A DNA stretch of 64,000 nt from Phoronis australis. Taxonomy: Eukaryota; Phoronida; Phoronidae. Location of the stretch: NCBI GenBank assembly GCA_002633005.1, contig NMRA01000530.1, positions 200,072 through 264,071 on the forward strand. Reading direction: 5' to 3'. A program made the translations under genes and the position numbers. Below, piece by piece: positions 49,085 through 61,190 of the stretch. Positions within the stretch are counted from its first letter, which is position 1, and the number at the start of each line of letters is the position of its first letter. Under the pieces are notes generated by a model. The model was not told where the DNA came from and ran no database searches. It worked only from the letters and a program-made list of their open reading frames with translations.

Positions 49085-51900
49085 TTACATGTTAATACTT
49101 TGATGACCTTTCCACCATTTGACCTCTTCCAGTGCATTATGAACCCCGACGAGGGACTAATTGTAAACTCGATTTAAAGTGTGGTTAATGCTAAGAATCA
49201 CAGATTTTTTACTTCAAGCAGTTCAGAAGACAAGGTGAATGAATTGGTCAAACTTTCAGAAGAAAAATGCACCTAATGACCCATGGGTGCACCAAATGAC
49301 CTGGAAATTTAGAATTCAAACTCCATTGCATTTACCAAACAGATATGTAATTTTGAAGTCTCTAGCTCAAAATTTTAGTTTGCACTTAATGACCTTTCAC
49401 CTATATCTTCTGACTGGTTGAGCCCATTGCTTAGTAAAGTGGGGGTATTTGATTGGCATGTTAGTTTACACCAGTGTGCTGAAATTGAAAACAATTCCTT
49501 GAAAAATGGAGGAGATATAAAATTTTGAACGTTAAATGACATTTGCACTAATTGACCCGATCCGGTGCATTATACGCATCTTAAGGAGAATTTTTGCAAA
49601 GCCCGTAAAAAGTGTGAGAATCACAGTTGTCTAACAGTTGACACATCAGGATACTTGGGGAATAAAAAAGACAAATTTTCAGAAGAAAAATGCACCTAAT
49701 TACCCCCATGGTTGGACTAAATGACCTGAAACTTTGCATTACGAATTGAATTTGATGTACCAATCAATACTTGTGAATTTGAAGTGTCTAGCTCAAAATT
49801 TTAGTTTGCACTCAATGACCTTCGACCTATTTCCTTTGATTGGATGACGCTATTGCTTAGTATAGTAGGGTATTTCATTGGCATGTAGGTTTACACGAAT
49901 ATGCTGAAATTGAATAGAATTAATTGATAAATGTAGAAAAAATAAAATTTTGAAAAGTAGATGACTTTTGCACTAATTGACCCTATCCAGTGCATTACAA
50001 GCCCTTTTAGTAGAACTATTGCAAAGTCCGTGAAAAGTATATTTAATGCTGAGAATCACAGTTGTATAACGGTTGACACATGACTACTTGGTGAATGAAA
50101 AGGACAAATTTTCAGAAGAAAAATGCACCTAATGACCCATGGTTGCACTAAATGACCCGAAACTTTGTATTTCGAATTGAATTAGACGTACCAATCAGAC
50201 TTGTGATTTTGAAGTGTCTAGCTGAAAATTTTAGTCTGCTCTCAACGGCCTTTGACCTATTTTCTCTGATTGGGTGGCCCTATTGCTTAGCAAAGTAGGG
50301 TATTTCACTGGCATGTAGGTTTACACCAAGTGCTGGAATTGAAGAGAATTCCTTGAAAAATATAGGAGAAATAATCTTTTCAATTGTAGGTGACCTTTGT
50401 AGTAATTGACCCTATCCAGTGCATTACAAGCCCTTTTAGTAGAACTAACTGCAAGGTCTGTGAAAAGAATATTTATTGCTGAGAATCAGAGTTGTCTAAC
50501 GGTTGACACATGAGAATACTTGGTGAATGAAAAGTACAAATTTTGTGAAGAAAAATGCACCTAATGACCCCATGTTTGCCCTAAATGACCTGAAACTTTG
50601 GACTTCGAATTAAATTACCTGTGCAAATCAGACTTGTGAATTTGAAGTGTCTAGCTTAAAATTTTAGTTTGCACCTATTGATCTTTGACCTGTTTTATCT
50701 GATTGGATGATTCGATTACTTAGAAAAGTAATTTTTAAATTGTCATGTTGAATTATACCTGTGCACCTAATTTGAAAAAGATTGCTTTTGAAATAAAGAA
50801 GGAGTAGCATTTTGAAAAATACACGATCTTTGCACCAAATGACCTCTTTCGGTGCATTAAGGAATATGAATATATAATGAATCAAAATTTATATACTGCC
50901 TAACATCATATTTTAAATTTGAAGAACATACTTGCAACCATTTTGGTGTTATTAAAAGTCAAAGTTTGTCAGAAGAAGAATAAGAATAAGAATAAGAAGA
51001 AGAATAAGAAGAATAAAATTGAAGAAAACCCAGGAACAACTGTACTCTGCGCTTGCACGCAGATACGTAATTCTGAAGTCTCTAGCTCAAAATTTTAGTT
51101 TGCACTCAATGACCTTTGACTTATTTTTCTGATTCGTTAGGCCTATTGCGAAGTAAAGTAGGGTATTCAATTGGCATGTTGACTTACACCAGTGTGCTAA
51201 AATTGAAAAGAATTCCTTGAAAAACCTAAGAGATATAACATTTTGAACGTTACATGACCTTTGCACTAATTGACCTTATCCGGTACATTTTAAGCATCTT
51301 TAGGAGAATTATTGCAAAGCCCATGGAAAATGTGTTTAACGCTGAGAATCACAGTTGTCTAACGATTGACACATCAGAATACTTGCTGATTGAAAAGGTC
51401 AAATTTTCAGGAGAAAAATGCACCTAATGACCCCATGTTCGCACTAAATAACCTAAAACTTTGGATTCCGATTTGATTTACCTGTGGCAATCAGACCTGT
51501 CAATTTGAAGTGTCTAGCTCAAAATTTTAGTTTGCACCTAATGCCCTTTGACCTATTTCACCTGATTACTTAGAAAAATAATTTATAAAATTGTCCTGTT
51601 TGACTTATACCTGTGCACCGAATTTGAAAAAGATAGCTTTAAAACTGAAGGAGATGTAGCATTTTGAAAATTATATGACCTTTGCACCAAGCGACCTCTT
51701 CCGGTGCAACATGGAATATGATTATATAACCAATCAAAATTTATATACTGTCAAAAGTCATATGCTGAATTTAAAGACCGTACCTGCACCCAATTTGGAG
51801 TTATTAAGCCTCAAAGTTGGTCGGAAGAAGAATAAGAATAAGAATAAAATTGAAGAAACCCCATTAACAACAGTACTCTGCGCTTACACGTGCAGAGTAA
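49085..51900 (+). repeat. Satellite array, ~430-bp unit, six or more copies
   Basis: GTGCATTA-type landmarks recur near 49132, 49565, 49990, 50419, 50852, 51293 and 51703. Conserved blocks include GAAAAATGCACCTAATGACC, GAAGTGTCTAGCTCAAAATT, GCACTCAATGACCTTTGACC and TTTGCACTAATTGACC. Units are diverged, one is shortened, and two are followed by AAGAATAAG-type tracts (about 50975 and 51825). The TGACC pentamer occurs several times per unit. Non-coding. Confidence 0.88.
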
Positions 51901-52019
51901 TAAAATTGAAAAAACCCAGGAACAACAGTACTGTCCAGGACGTAGGGTCATGCGCGCCGTATTATTCGGAAACAATGAAGTCGTCAACGTAGCATGCATT
52001 TATACCGCAATCTATCGTA

Positions 52020-52215
52020 TCAAGTTTACGCCCCACTATACCTTCACTTACATGTACTATGCGTAGGCGATACGTTAAGATGTAAAAAGATGGTTGGCAG
52101 CGCCTATGTGCGCCTACGCCCCACTATAACAGTTACTTAACTTACGGTGCGTAGGCGCTACATGTACGTGCAAATGCCAAAAGATGGTTGGCTGCGCCGA
52201 CGTGCGCCTACCTGC
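52020..52215 (+). repeat. Two tandem copies of a ~100-bp unit
   Basis: ACGCCCCACTATA at about 52029 and 52118, GCGTAGGCG at about 52062 and 52151, and AAAAGATGGTTGGC at about 52086 and 52179 recur in the same order. Confidence 0.75.
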
Positions 52216-53800
52216 CATTACAGCACTGTGTTTGAGCGTTACCAAGGTAGTGTAAACAGCAAAAAACAAATAATTTCCCCATGAACCAATTTGAAATGTA
52301 CACGCACACAAAAATACCCCAAAATGCACGAATAAAACTCACTTATTAAAAAATAACATGACCAAAAGTTGCAAAAAATCCAATGTAAACGGCGGACAAA
52401 GAGATCATTAATACAAGAACACACGTGTAAACATTAGCTGTAAAGAATTATAATGCATAATGTATAGTGTATCACTGAAAACTGCTGTACACAGATTGAC
52501 ACATTACTGAAAGCAAGCAATGTTACTAGTTCTGTGTGCAAAAGGATCCAACCGACTTTCCGTTGAAAAGGAAATTGAACAACTGAATTTTAAACTATTC
52601 TTTTATATTCGCTAACTGCGAAGCAATACCGAAGATAGTTTACAGTGAAACAATACGTTAGGTGAGATAAAAGGTCATATAGATTATGACAAACTAAACT
52701 ACTACATATATCGATAAATACGTAAGTTATATAATATGTTGAGCTGTAAAGGTGGGTCACAATCTGCCACAGATGCAGCAGGATGCATCCGCCCACCCAA
52801 TCTTTTACGCACATTTCCGATGAGCAAGCAAAGGAGGACAAAGCTACACAATCAAATCTGATTGGATGTCAATCAAAGTCAAACATCTTAGCCAGCCAAT
52901 GAGATGTAAGCACTCGGTCGTGATCAATGGTCAAGTCTGGCGCATGTACAGTAGTTGTTTTCCATTGGCTCGTCGCGCTAACTAATAATGCGACAGCATT
53001 GGCCTGACCGTCGGCTAACACTAAGTGGAAATTGAAGTTTGAAGACACGGAGATGGTTTTGATTTTCTCAATTCACTGCTAAACACGTGAATAGGAGAAA
53101 CAAAGCAACTCAATTTTTGATCTGTGGATATAAGCTGCAATTCGGGTCACATTTTTGATCATTCAATACTCGTTTCATTTTCAATTTTTGATATTCAGAG
53201 AAAATGAATTACGAAAATTTGAAAATATAAAAATGCCTCGATTTCCTGAATTTTCGAGTCGAACGAAATAGCGTACTTTGTTACCTAAAGGCTTAGAGAA
53301 ATTGACCGAAATGAGGCGTTTTACCGACTTACAGCTGCTTCAAAACATTTGTATTTTGATGCACTTATCTTTGAAAACTGTTATATAGTTATCATATGAT
53401 ACCACGAGGTACATGTACATAATAAGACCTAATATTCATGATGCCAGTTATTTGATATCTCACAATTTGAATTGGCGATACGCATCCTAAGCTGTATGAC
53501 GATCTATACCACAGAACGTTGCACAAAATTCAAATCAATGTTTGTAAAAAGCATCTTTTTAAGACTTCATCATGTAAATAGTTACTTGAATTACCCAAGA
53601 TCGTTAAAACCATAATGTCTGTAAAAGGTAAGTATATAATATTTACTATCGTTGCCGTTAACATCGTTCAGGAAGGCATTTGTCTCTTAGATCACTGTAA
53701 AAAGGGGCATTCTAAATAAGGGTGAAACTTGAATCTAATGTTAGGATAAACATAATAGTGCCTCATTAATGAATGCGCTGAACATCGATGTTTTGCAACT
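52216..53800. other. Region with no supported gene
   Basis: AT-rich. The part at about 53340-53640 resembles 58640-58830 (GTTATNNTATGATACC and GCGATAC blocks), indicating an old dispersed repeat. Confidence 0.4.
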
Positions 53801-53806
53801 TGAACT

Positions 53807-54425
53807 CTAATGAACCCTATTCATCACTGAAGGTAACTTTAAAAACATAGATTGAAAACTACAAAAAATATCATCCTCAAGACATGTATTTAGTCGTTCT
53901 TCTAGACTAAAACCTGACACCCTGATTGTTCCATACTTCAGTAAATCCGAAACAAATAACACTCTTAACCCAGCAGGTCTTGACGTTGGTTTCAACCACA
54001 TGAATTGCCATGTATAACAGTGAAAATCAACTTATTTTCATCTAATTTCAATAACTTAAGCCAATACTTGATTATTCTTGGCAATGTTATTGAAACTAAC
54101 GAATACCTGTCAAATTCACTTCTCATGACAGCACCAACTGATGACTTTAAAATGTCTTTGAAGTATCGTGCATGTACATGTACATCAATTCCTTCATTAT
54201 ACCTCAATATTTCAAAACAACTGTGTAGCATTGGTAGGATTTTACAATCAAATAAAAAGTCAACTTCAGACTTACTAGGAATGCGTCACCCATGTTTAAG
54301 AAATATGTCCGAAAGCCACGGCAACGGCAGTTTTCGAGCCATTCTGCGTAGAATTCTAGTAACCGCTGTATAAAACGATTTGATATGGCAGTTTGCCAGC
54401 AGTTTCGATATACTAAATACCCCAC
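53807..54425 (-). pseudogene. LINE fragment, region after the reverse transcriptase
   Basis: In the frame at 53992-54231, LPRIIKYWLKLLKLDENKL matches the conserved I-x-Y-W-L-K/R-L segment that follows the reverse transcriptase in many invertebrate LINEs. Neighbouring frames continue the similarity through frameshifts. Decayed copy without start or tail. Confidence 0.5.
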
Positions 54426-54429
54426 GCGA

Positions 54430-56390
54430 TGTACCTTGTTCAGTATTCGAAACTCGATTTAATAACTGACCAATTGCATGTTACGCATCGAGTGAACTTA
54501 CAAACTGGTCCTGGAACCACGCTTCATGCTTGGTAGAGTTTCGTAGAGTAGATCCTGGTACTAAGTGCGCCACAATTGCTTTATTGCAACTTGGCACACA
54601 TCGTTCACGATACAGATTGCACGAGGCGTTGGTGGACTTCATGAATTTTGCCAGTTACCTTAATATGATTCATAGGTAAAATTCACTTTTTTTAAAAGAT
54701 GTGGAGTTTAGAGAACTCGAATTTTGAAAGTCACTTCTGTCGCGTAAGACAACAATTCTGTTTCATCAAATTTGAAGCAGAAAGAATTGTTTCGCCCAGG
54801 GAACGAGCTCGGGTCACTTACAGCTAAAAAATTGAGATCGACTTGATTTTTAGATTTATTATGCGTGGCACATAGAATGACAAACAGGGTGAAGCTAAAT
54901 AAGGACCCATGGTCTCAAGCAATTATAACGATACATGTATGTCAGTTCTTTCCAAGAAATGAAATCAGGGTTTTACAGTTAAAGGCGAGTCTGTAGCCAC
55001 TAAACAGCCTGTGTAGACTCTGCGAAGGGACCCAAAGAGTCCTCAGGCAAAGGAGATACCACTGAAGATATGGGAAAATCAAGAGTTTAATTTCACTTTC
55101 GTTTTAAAGTCGGATAACCAGTAGTCAATACAAGTGACAAACGTGTTGGCAAATTACCAACTTAGTGGCGCGAACTAGAATTAATTATTAAAGTAGAGAA
55201 CAGAGAGCAATGAATACGAACATTGAGGTGGAAAATGGTTGTCAAAGCAAATAACTGTGTTCGTTACTCTGAAAAAATGTTGAACAAAAGAAAGAAATTA
55301 CCTCATAGGAAGCAATTGTTTACTTTGTCTGTTACGGCTGAGCGGCAGGTAAACACTAATTTTTTATAACCATTCTTCTTACGATTGAGCTTGTAAAACC
55401 GTAAAGTCGTGTGAGTGCATTTTTCCGATTATGAAGGTCTTATTTGTTCAGACTGACGCTTTCTGAAGACCAGCTAGCATAAGTAGTCCCCAAACCTGGC
55501 AACTATTGACAGAATATAAGCTATGCAAGTCAAAGTTCTGAAAGAACTCAGACTTCAACGTTTCTCAACAATAATTTAATATTGAATTTTTATCAGAACA
55601 CTTGCAAATTAATTCACAATCGAGTCAAAATGAAAGATGGTCACAAAGAAAAATAGTATTTCTGATTCCACATGTCCAGCATTACAACAATGACATAGTC
55701 TCACCTTCTTTTGAACACCAAAAATCTTTATTTTAACAATAAGAGTGCGCCTTAGAAAATCTAAATGCATCTATAGTAACCCTTCTCTCAACTCGCAGTG
55801 CCAATAAAGGTCGAATAATAAAAATGCTGTGTAGAGCACGGCAGTAAAAACATGAATAGTGTGATGTTTTCGGAATTAGTTTTATGTAAGTGAATCATTT
55901 TAAGAATCTTTATGTACATGTACGTGTAGAGGAGCGAACCAAAAACCATCTTTGAACTTTCGTGCACTGTCATCAGTTAAAGCCATTAGAGGCGGATCCA
56001 CCATGGGGTCTTTTCGGTATTATGAGTGTGTCCTGCTATTTTGATATTCAACTACCACTTTGATTTGGATGTTTGTAAGTGTCAATGTCACAAAAGAAAT
56101 TAAGATGCAAATGATTCCAGTGCCCTTTCAACATACAACGAGAGACCGGCACATCGATTCGATCATGAACAAATCAAAGCAACCGTTTGAAATAATGCCG
56201 CGCGTGCATCAAATGACTCAAGAACATGCTGCCGGTTGATGAAATGTAAAGCAAATAGACTAATGCAAATCATAGGAACATCATATCGGACAGCGAGCAG
56301 ACGACTAATTTTGTTCATTACTCAAAGCTTATCATGAGATTCTGATCCTGCATTTGATTATATCACAACTGGAAACTGCAAACCCACTTT
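54430..56390. other. Region with no supported gene
   Basis: Contains an ACATGTACGTGTA run near 55915 and the dispersed repeat at 55975. No coding signal was recognised. Confidence 0.4.
55975..56110 (+). repeat. Dispersed repeat, copy A (partner 60160-60300)
   Basis: Blocks TTTTCGG.ATTATGAG, TGTCCT, TTTGATATTCAA and AGAAATTAAGATGCAA match, in order, TTTTCGGCATAATGAG, TGTCCT, TTTGACATCCAA and AGAAATTAAGACGCAA at 60190-60295. It begins with GAGGCGGATCCACC, again of hAT-end type. Confidence 0.5.
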
Positions 56391-56394
56391 GACA

Positions 56395-56600
56395 GAGAGG
56401 ATATATTTTCATTTAACAAAGATATTTCAGAAGAAGTTAGTGAATCGCTTAAAAGTATGCAAAGCGGTAAAAGTCTAGGTGTAGACCAAATACCACTATT
56501 TCATAAATTTTTGATAAAGACAAAATGAAAGGTGAGCTGTGTAAATATTTTAAATGTGTACTTTCAAATGGTACTTTTCCTGAAAATTGGTTAACTTTTA
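56395..56600 (+). pseudogene. LINE reverse-transcriptase fragment, plus strand
   Basis: The frames read ISEEVSESLKSMQSGKSLGV followed by DQIP, then a shifted frame with LSNGTFPENW. This is the finger/palm region (K-S-x-G-x-D) of LINE reverse transcriptases. It has a frameshift and ends soon after, with no partner domains in this orientation. Confidence 0.6.
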
Positions 56601-57299
56601 CTTTTATTTAAAGTTGTTGATGAATTAAAATGTGAACATTGCAGGGGTATTTTTTCTTTTTCTAACATTAACCAAAGTACAACCATCTAGAGATTATAAT
56701 ATTCGTATTACATTGTAAAATTCTCTAGAATTTTTGTTTTTAGTCGATCTAAACTGACGTGGGCAATTCTATAGTACGCTTTCTTACTTGTAAAATTCAG
56801 TTAAGGATTTAATACGAGCACAAAGCCAATAAAGATGGAATTAATCTTCAGATTCCTGTTTTAAAAAAGTGCATGTATCCCACTCCTTGACTAAAAGTTT
56901 ATGTGAAATTGAATTACATCTTCTGATTCTATTTGATAATCTAAATTGAAACCATTTAAGTTTTATATCAGAAGTAAAACAAAAAGATGAATTATAGAGT
57001 TTTTCCAAACACTCCTGCATTGGCGAAATGTTTTTGCCATTTAAATTCAGATTTTGTTGTTTATAGTAACCGTTACTTTTGTGAGTATAAGTTTTTTATT
57101 TGAATACTCACTAATTAATTCTGTTGAAGAATTGGGAAAATACTTTAAAGTAACAAACACAGAATTTAGGCCAAAGCAAACAAAATATCTTCATATAGAA
57201 TGAAAAAATCCAAACTAAGAGTATATAAAACATTAGTCCAACGATTTGAAAGAGTCATCAAGTATCAAAATCCTATCATCGGCATATTGCGCGAATTTG

Positions 57300-58135
57300 C
57301 ACATACGCTTTCCTGCTGTGCTATCCAATTTTAATTTCACTTTTTTGTAAAAATAACATGCCTAAAATTTCCCCACAAAGGGCATATAAACAGGGAGATA
57401 TTGGGTCACCTTGACGACGACCTCTTAAAATATCAAAGTTTTCCGAGGTGAACCCATGTTGTAGTACGCAGAGCATAGAACCATTATTCACAAGGCTAAC
57501 CCAATGTACAAACTCTTTAGGAAAATTTAAAAAGTATTGCGTTATATAAAAAATCCAAAACATACTGTCAGACGCTTTTTTAAAATCGGCAGACTAACAG
57601 TCCTGTAATGTTTTTTCGTAAATTCCCTTACATCATATACTAGTGGCGTATTTTCTCCAATAAAAACATTTTAAAATTCCGTTTTAGTTTTCATAAAAAG
57701 TTTAATAATTATATTATTATTCAACTGCTTAAATTTTTAAACTTAAATTGAGCAAAGATAGAGCCCTCCAATTTTTAAATACTCTCTTTGTATGCCTGGC
57801 TTAAGGATAATACCTATATCTCCTTGGTGTAACGACTACAGCAATGACTGAATCGTATTGCTAAATTAAGTGCTCGAACGAGAAAATCACTTCAAAAGAA
57901 CTTGTAGATTTCGCCTGTAAATCAGTCTAGGCCAGGAAACTTGTTGTTTTTTCATTTCTTAACAGCATTTTGAGCTTCATTGACTGTAATTTTTCCAAAT
58001 TTTCATAGTTTGATAGCCTGTCTTTGTTTTTGTAGAGCGACTGAATTTTCAAATTTATGCAGAAAACTAAAACACATCTCAAACAAGTGAACGATTCTGA
58101 AAAGTAAGACTGTGTCGTCTGACATACGGACATGT
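57300..58135 (-). pseudogene. LINE reverse-transcriptase remnant, minus strand
   Basis: In broken frames from 58130 downwards come N-K-F-P-G-L-D, F-T-G-E-I-Y-K-F-F, N-W-R-A-L-S-L-L-N and then GRRQGDPISPCLYALCGEIL (57360-57430). These are reverse-transcriptase motifs in the right order. The F-A-D-D catalytic motif is not seen, and several frameshifts and stops make it non-functional. R-Q-G-D-P-x-S-P is common to L1/Tx1-like and related clades. Confidence 0.68.
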
Positions 58136-58280
58136 ACTGGATAAGTTTCCTAACTTATGATCTGTCTGTCACATATACACTGATTCAGTTGTTACATTTC
58201 TTGACCATTAATTTAACATATGAGTTATGACCTAAGCAGTAAAAATTCAAATACATTTCTCTCGATGCCGTTTAGACACG

Positions 58281-58283
<3 letters not shown>

Positions 58284-58331
<48 letters not shown>
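58284..58331. repeat. (AC)n(AT)n microsatellite ending at a gap
   Basis: About 16 AC units pass into about 8 TA units, directly followed by an N at 58332. Confidence 0.95.
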
Positions 58332-58399
58332 NCTCATAAATGAATGGCGTGACAAAATTAGCAAAAAAAAATCAATTGAAATGTATACAGTTAGTAAAC

Positions 58400-60950
58400 A
58401 AAATGATCGCCAGACATTATTGTAAAAACACATGTAAATACATAATGTAATGAAATATAATCCAAAATGTACATGTGACAGTGAAACCTACCTTAAAAAG
58501 TTGGGATCATTTCTTAGTGTCTGTAGTTAAGGATACATTTAATGTTAGACAAACAAAACGAATAACGCTGTATAAGGCTACGTTGACGTTTAATAATGAG
58601 CTGTTTTATCGTGATATATCTGTTTTAAAAACACCCACTTTTGGTACACTTACCCTAAAAACCATTTTATAGTTATTTTATGATACCGATTAGAAATGTA
58701 AGTTGCGATACATATCATAAGCGTAAGGAAGAACTACACGAAGTCCACTGCAAAAACGTTATACAAACTTCAATGCTGGAAAAAGTTTGTTTCAGGGCGG
58801 TACTGATGCTTTTTTGAAAGTTCCGTAAATCTACCTTTATCACTTGGGGTCTTTGAACCGACAACGTCTTTCAACACAGTAACTACGGCGTCTCCCGGAC
58901 GTCTCTCCCGTTTAACCGATACGTGTCTCACGTTTGATCCATACGTCTCCCACGTTCACGAAAACAGCCATTCCCCGCGCTTTTCTGTGTGTGTGTATTT
59001 CGCGGAACAGTACAACGCAAACGCAATCCTCTGATACTAAATAATCTTGGCACTTTCCACTATAGTTGTGATATACTAAAAACACTCAGGCACTTTATTT
59101 CTTTACTCGAAAGTTGACCAATCGCAACACAAGCATCGGGTGAACATACAGGATGCACTCGATAATGTCACGTGATCGGTTGTTTTTTAGTATAAGTTAG
59201 ATGATTGGATCTTGGAACGCTCCTCCGCAGCTTCTCTATGTGGTGACAGTGGCTGAAGCAAGGCACTGTGTATAACGTAAGATCTTTGTGTTACACGCCA
59301 CAACGATTTTTTGGTAATTGACAGAATCTATTCATTATATATATTAACAAATACAATTTGAAAATACCTTAAGTCTATGGGACCATAGAGTTTGTCGACC
59401 ACGGAGCTGTCGACAAAAAGTACGTTTCAGAAGAAGAAAAAGAAAAGTCAGCGGTCAATTTCAGGGCTTTTTACAATTTTCCCACTGCATGTGAAAGTAG
59501 GATATCAGGGTTCATTAGACATACAGTAAAACAGGTGATGACTGACTGGCATGTTACAGACGAATCACTCGACTAGTTGTTCAAAGTGAAAGATAAACAG
59601 ACGTTTTTTTCTAAAACCCGGAGGCGTAGGGAGAATGAATTGGAAACATGATGTCAAAGAAAACACCGTTGTTGTTTCGGTAAAAGCGAACACTGAATAA
59701 CAGAAACAAATGACATCGTGTGAAAATCTTATTCGCTATGGCATGCTATGCGTTGACACACTTTGAGGATCAGCATATACATATACGTAGTCTTAAACTG
59801 ACTGGTCACAAAAGTTGGGAGACCATTTCTTTCATGTTTGTTACGAAAATACATTGTGCCATAATAAGATTTATGTTCAGAAAGCGCACGAAAGCATTAT
59901 ATATGGGAGACCATTGACTAGCAAACCGTACATCTTATTATGCATTATAGGATAAAATATTTCATCAAATTTGTAACATTTATGGCACAAAAGTCAATGT
60001 TTAAAATGGTTTAAGCTTCATTTCGAGTAGGACTTCAGTCCACATTACTGATACAAAATGTACAAAGTGTATCTAAGACAAAATTGTTTTTAAGGAACCC
60101 ATAAAAAGAATGCCTATCTGAATGCAGCTATAGTTTCCTTCCCCCCAGTTAATGATGCCATCAGAGGTAAGGCAACCAGAGGACGGGTGTTTTCGGCATA
60201 ATGAGTTTGTCCTTTTGTTTGACATCCAAATGCTAATGTGAAATAGCTTGTTTTTCATTGCTGATATTGGTAAAATGAAAGAAATTAAGACGCAATTAAT
60301 TTCCTAACTCATTAGAGAGTGAGAGTCCTCCAAATCCTATGCAAACACGTAGGAATGGGAATAGGGGACAAGTCCCCCCTCCAGGGAGGGCAGACTACCC
60401 ACTAAACTGGGACATAGGAAACGTGGAGGCCAGGAGAGGCATCCCCCAGTAATTTGCAGGAGCATGCATGTAGGTGAAACTTGCATGGTGTAGGGCGGAG
60501 CCAGGGCCAGCCAAGGAAAAACATTCAAAGCGAAACATGTGCAAAAGAGAACATTTTAGAGAACATAAATCAACTGCTAGTGTGTGTTGGATTTGACAAG
60601 ACAGAATTGTTAGGTGGGGGAGGGGCAATTTTGCATCATGTATCGTGTACCCTTGAAACCATGATCTTATTCATACATACTTCAAATGACTCCGCAAAAT
60701 CATGTTATGCACAAATTTTCTTGAACAAACTGACTGAGATATTTAAATTCAAGAAGACAATTTTAGGGCATGTTAGGCTGCATTTCTTCAATAACTCCTA
60801 ATCTAATGCTCTATTTACGTTTTTGTGCCATTTGATATAAATCTCAGCACTTGGAGGAGGCCCGTTGATGGCATTCACCTTTATTTTAAAAGGAAACAAA
60901 ACCCGGATTTGGCCTATTATCAGATACTGAAAACGACTTTCCCATCCAGT
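58400..60950. other. Region with no supported gene
   Basis: Only short frames. Contains the dispersed repeat at 60160 and a small hairpin (GTCGACCACGGAGCTGTCGAC region trimmed to its arms GTCGAC/GTCGAC, about 59395-59415). Confidence 0.4.
60160..60300 (+). repeat. Dispersed repeat, copy B (partner 55975-56110)
   Basis: See copy A. Same orientation, diverged. Confidence 0.5.
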
Positions 60951-60954
60951 TCTC

Positions 60955-61190
60955 TGAAATAAAATAATCTGTAACCCTCGGTAACCCTCAAACGTTCGAA
61001 GGGAAATTTGAAAACTCCTTTCAAAGTGTGCTACTCTTTTGGCGAATTACTCGGCAACTGTGGGACAAGACCGCCCACCAAGGACCATAATGTTTAACCT
61101 GTGGCGTAGGGAGTACGAGTATTTAGTTGATTCCTGCCTTTAACTTGGAAGATTTACGTCAATGATGCAATAGCAGGTGACTGGACGAGG
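60955..61190 (-). repeat. MITE-like family member, inverted relative to 40127-40370
   Basis: The reverse complement carries the same ordered blocks as 40127-40370 (ATCTTCCAAGTTAAAG, GGAATCAACTAAA, ATGGTCCTTGG, CCCACAGTTGCCG, GGAGTTTTCAAATTT). Confidence 0.65.
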
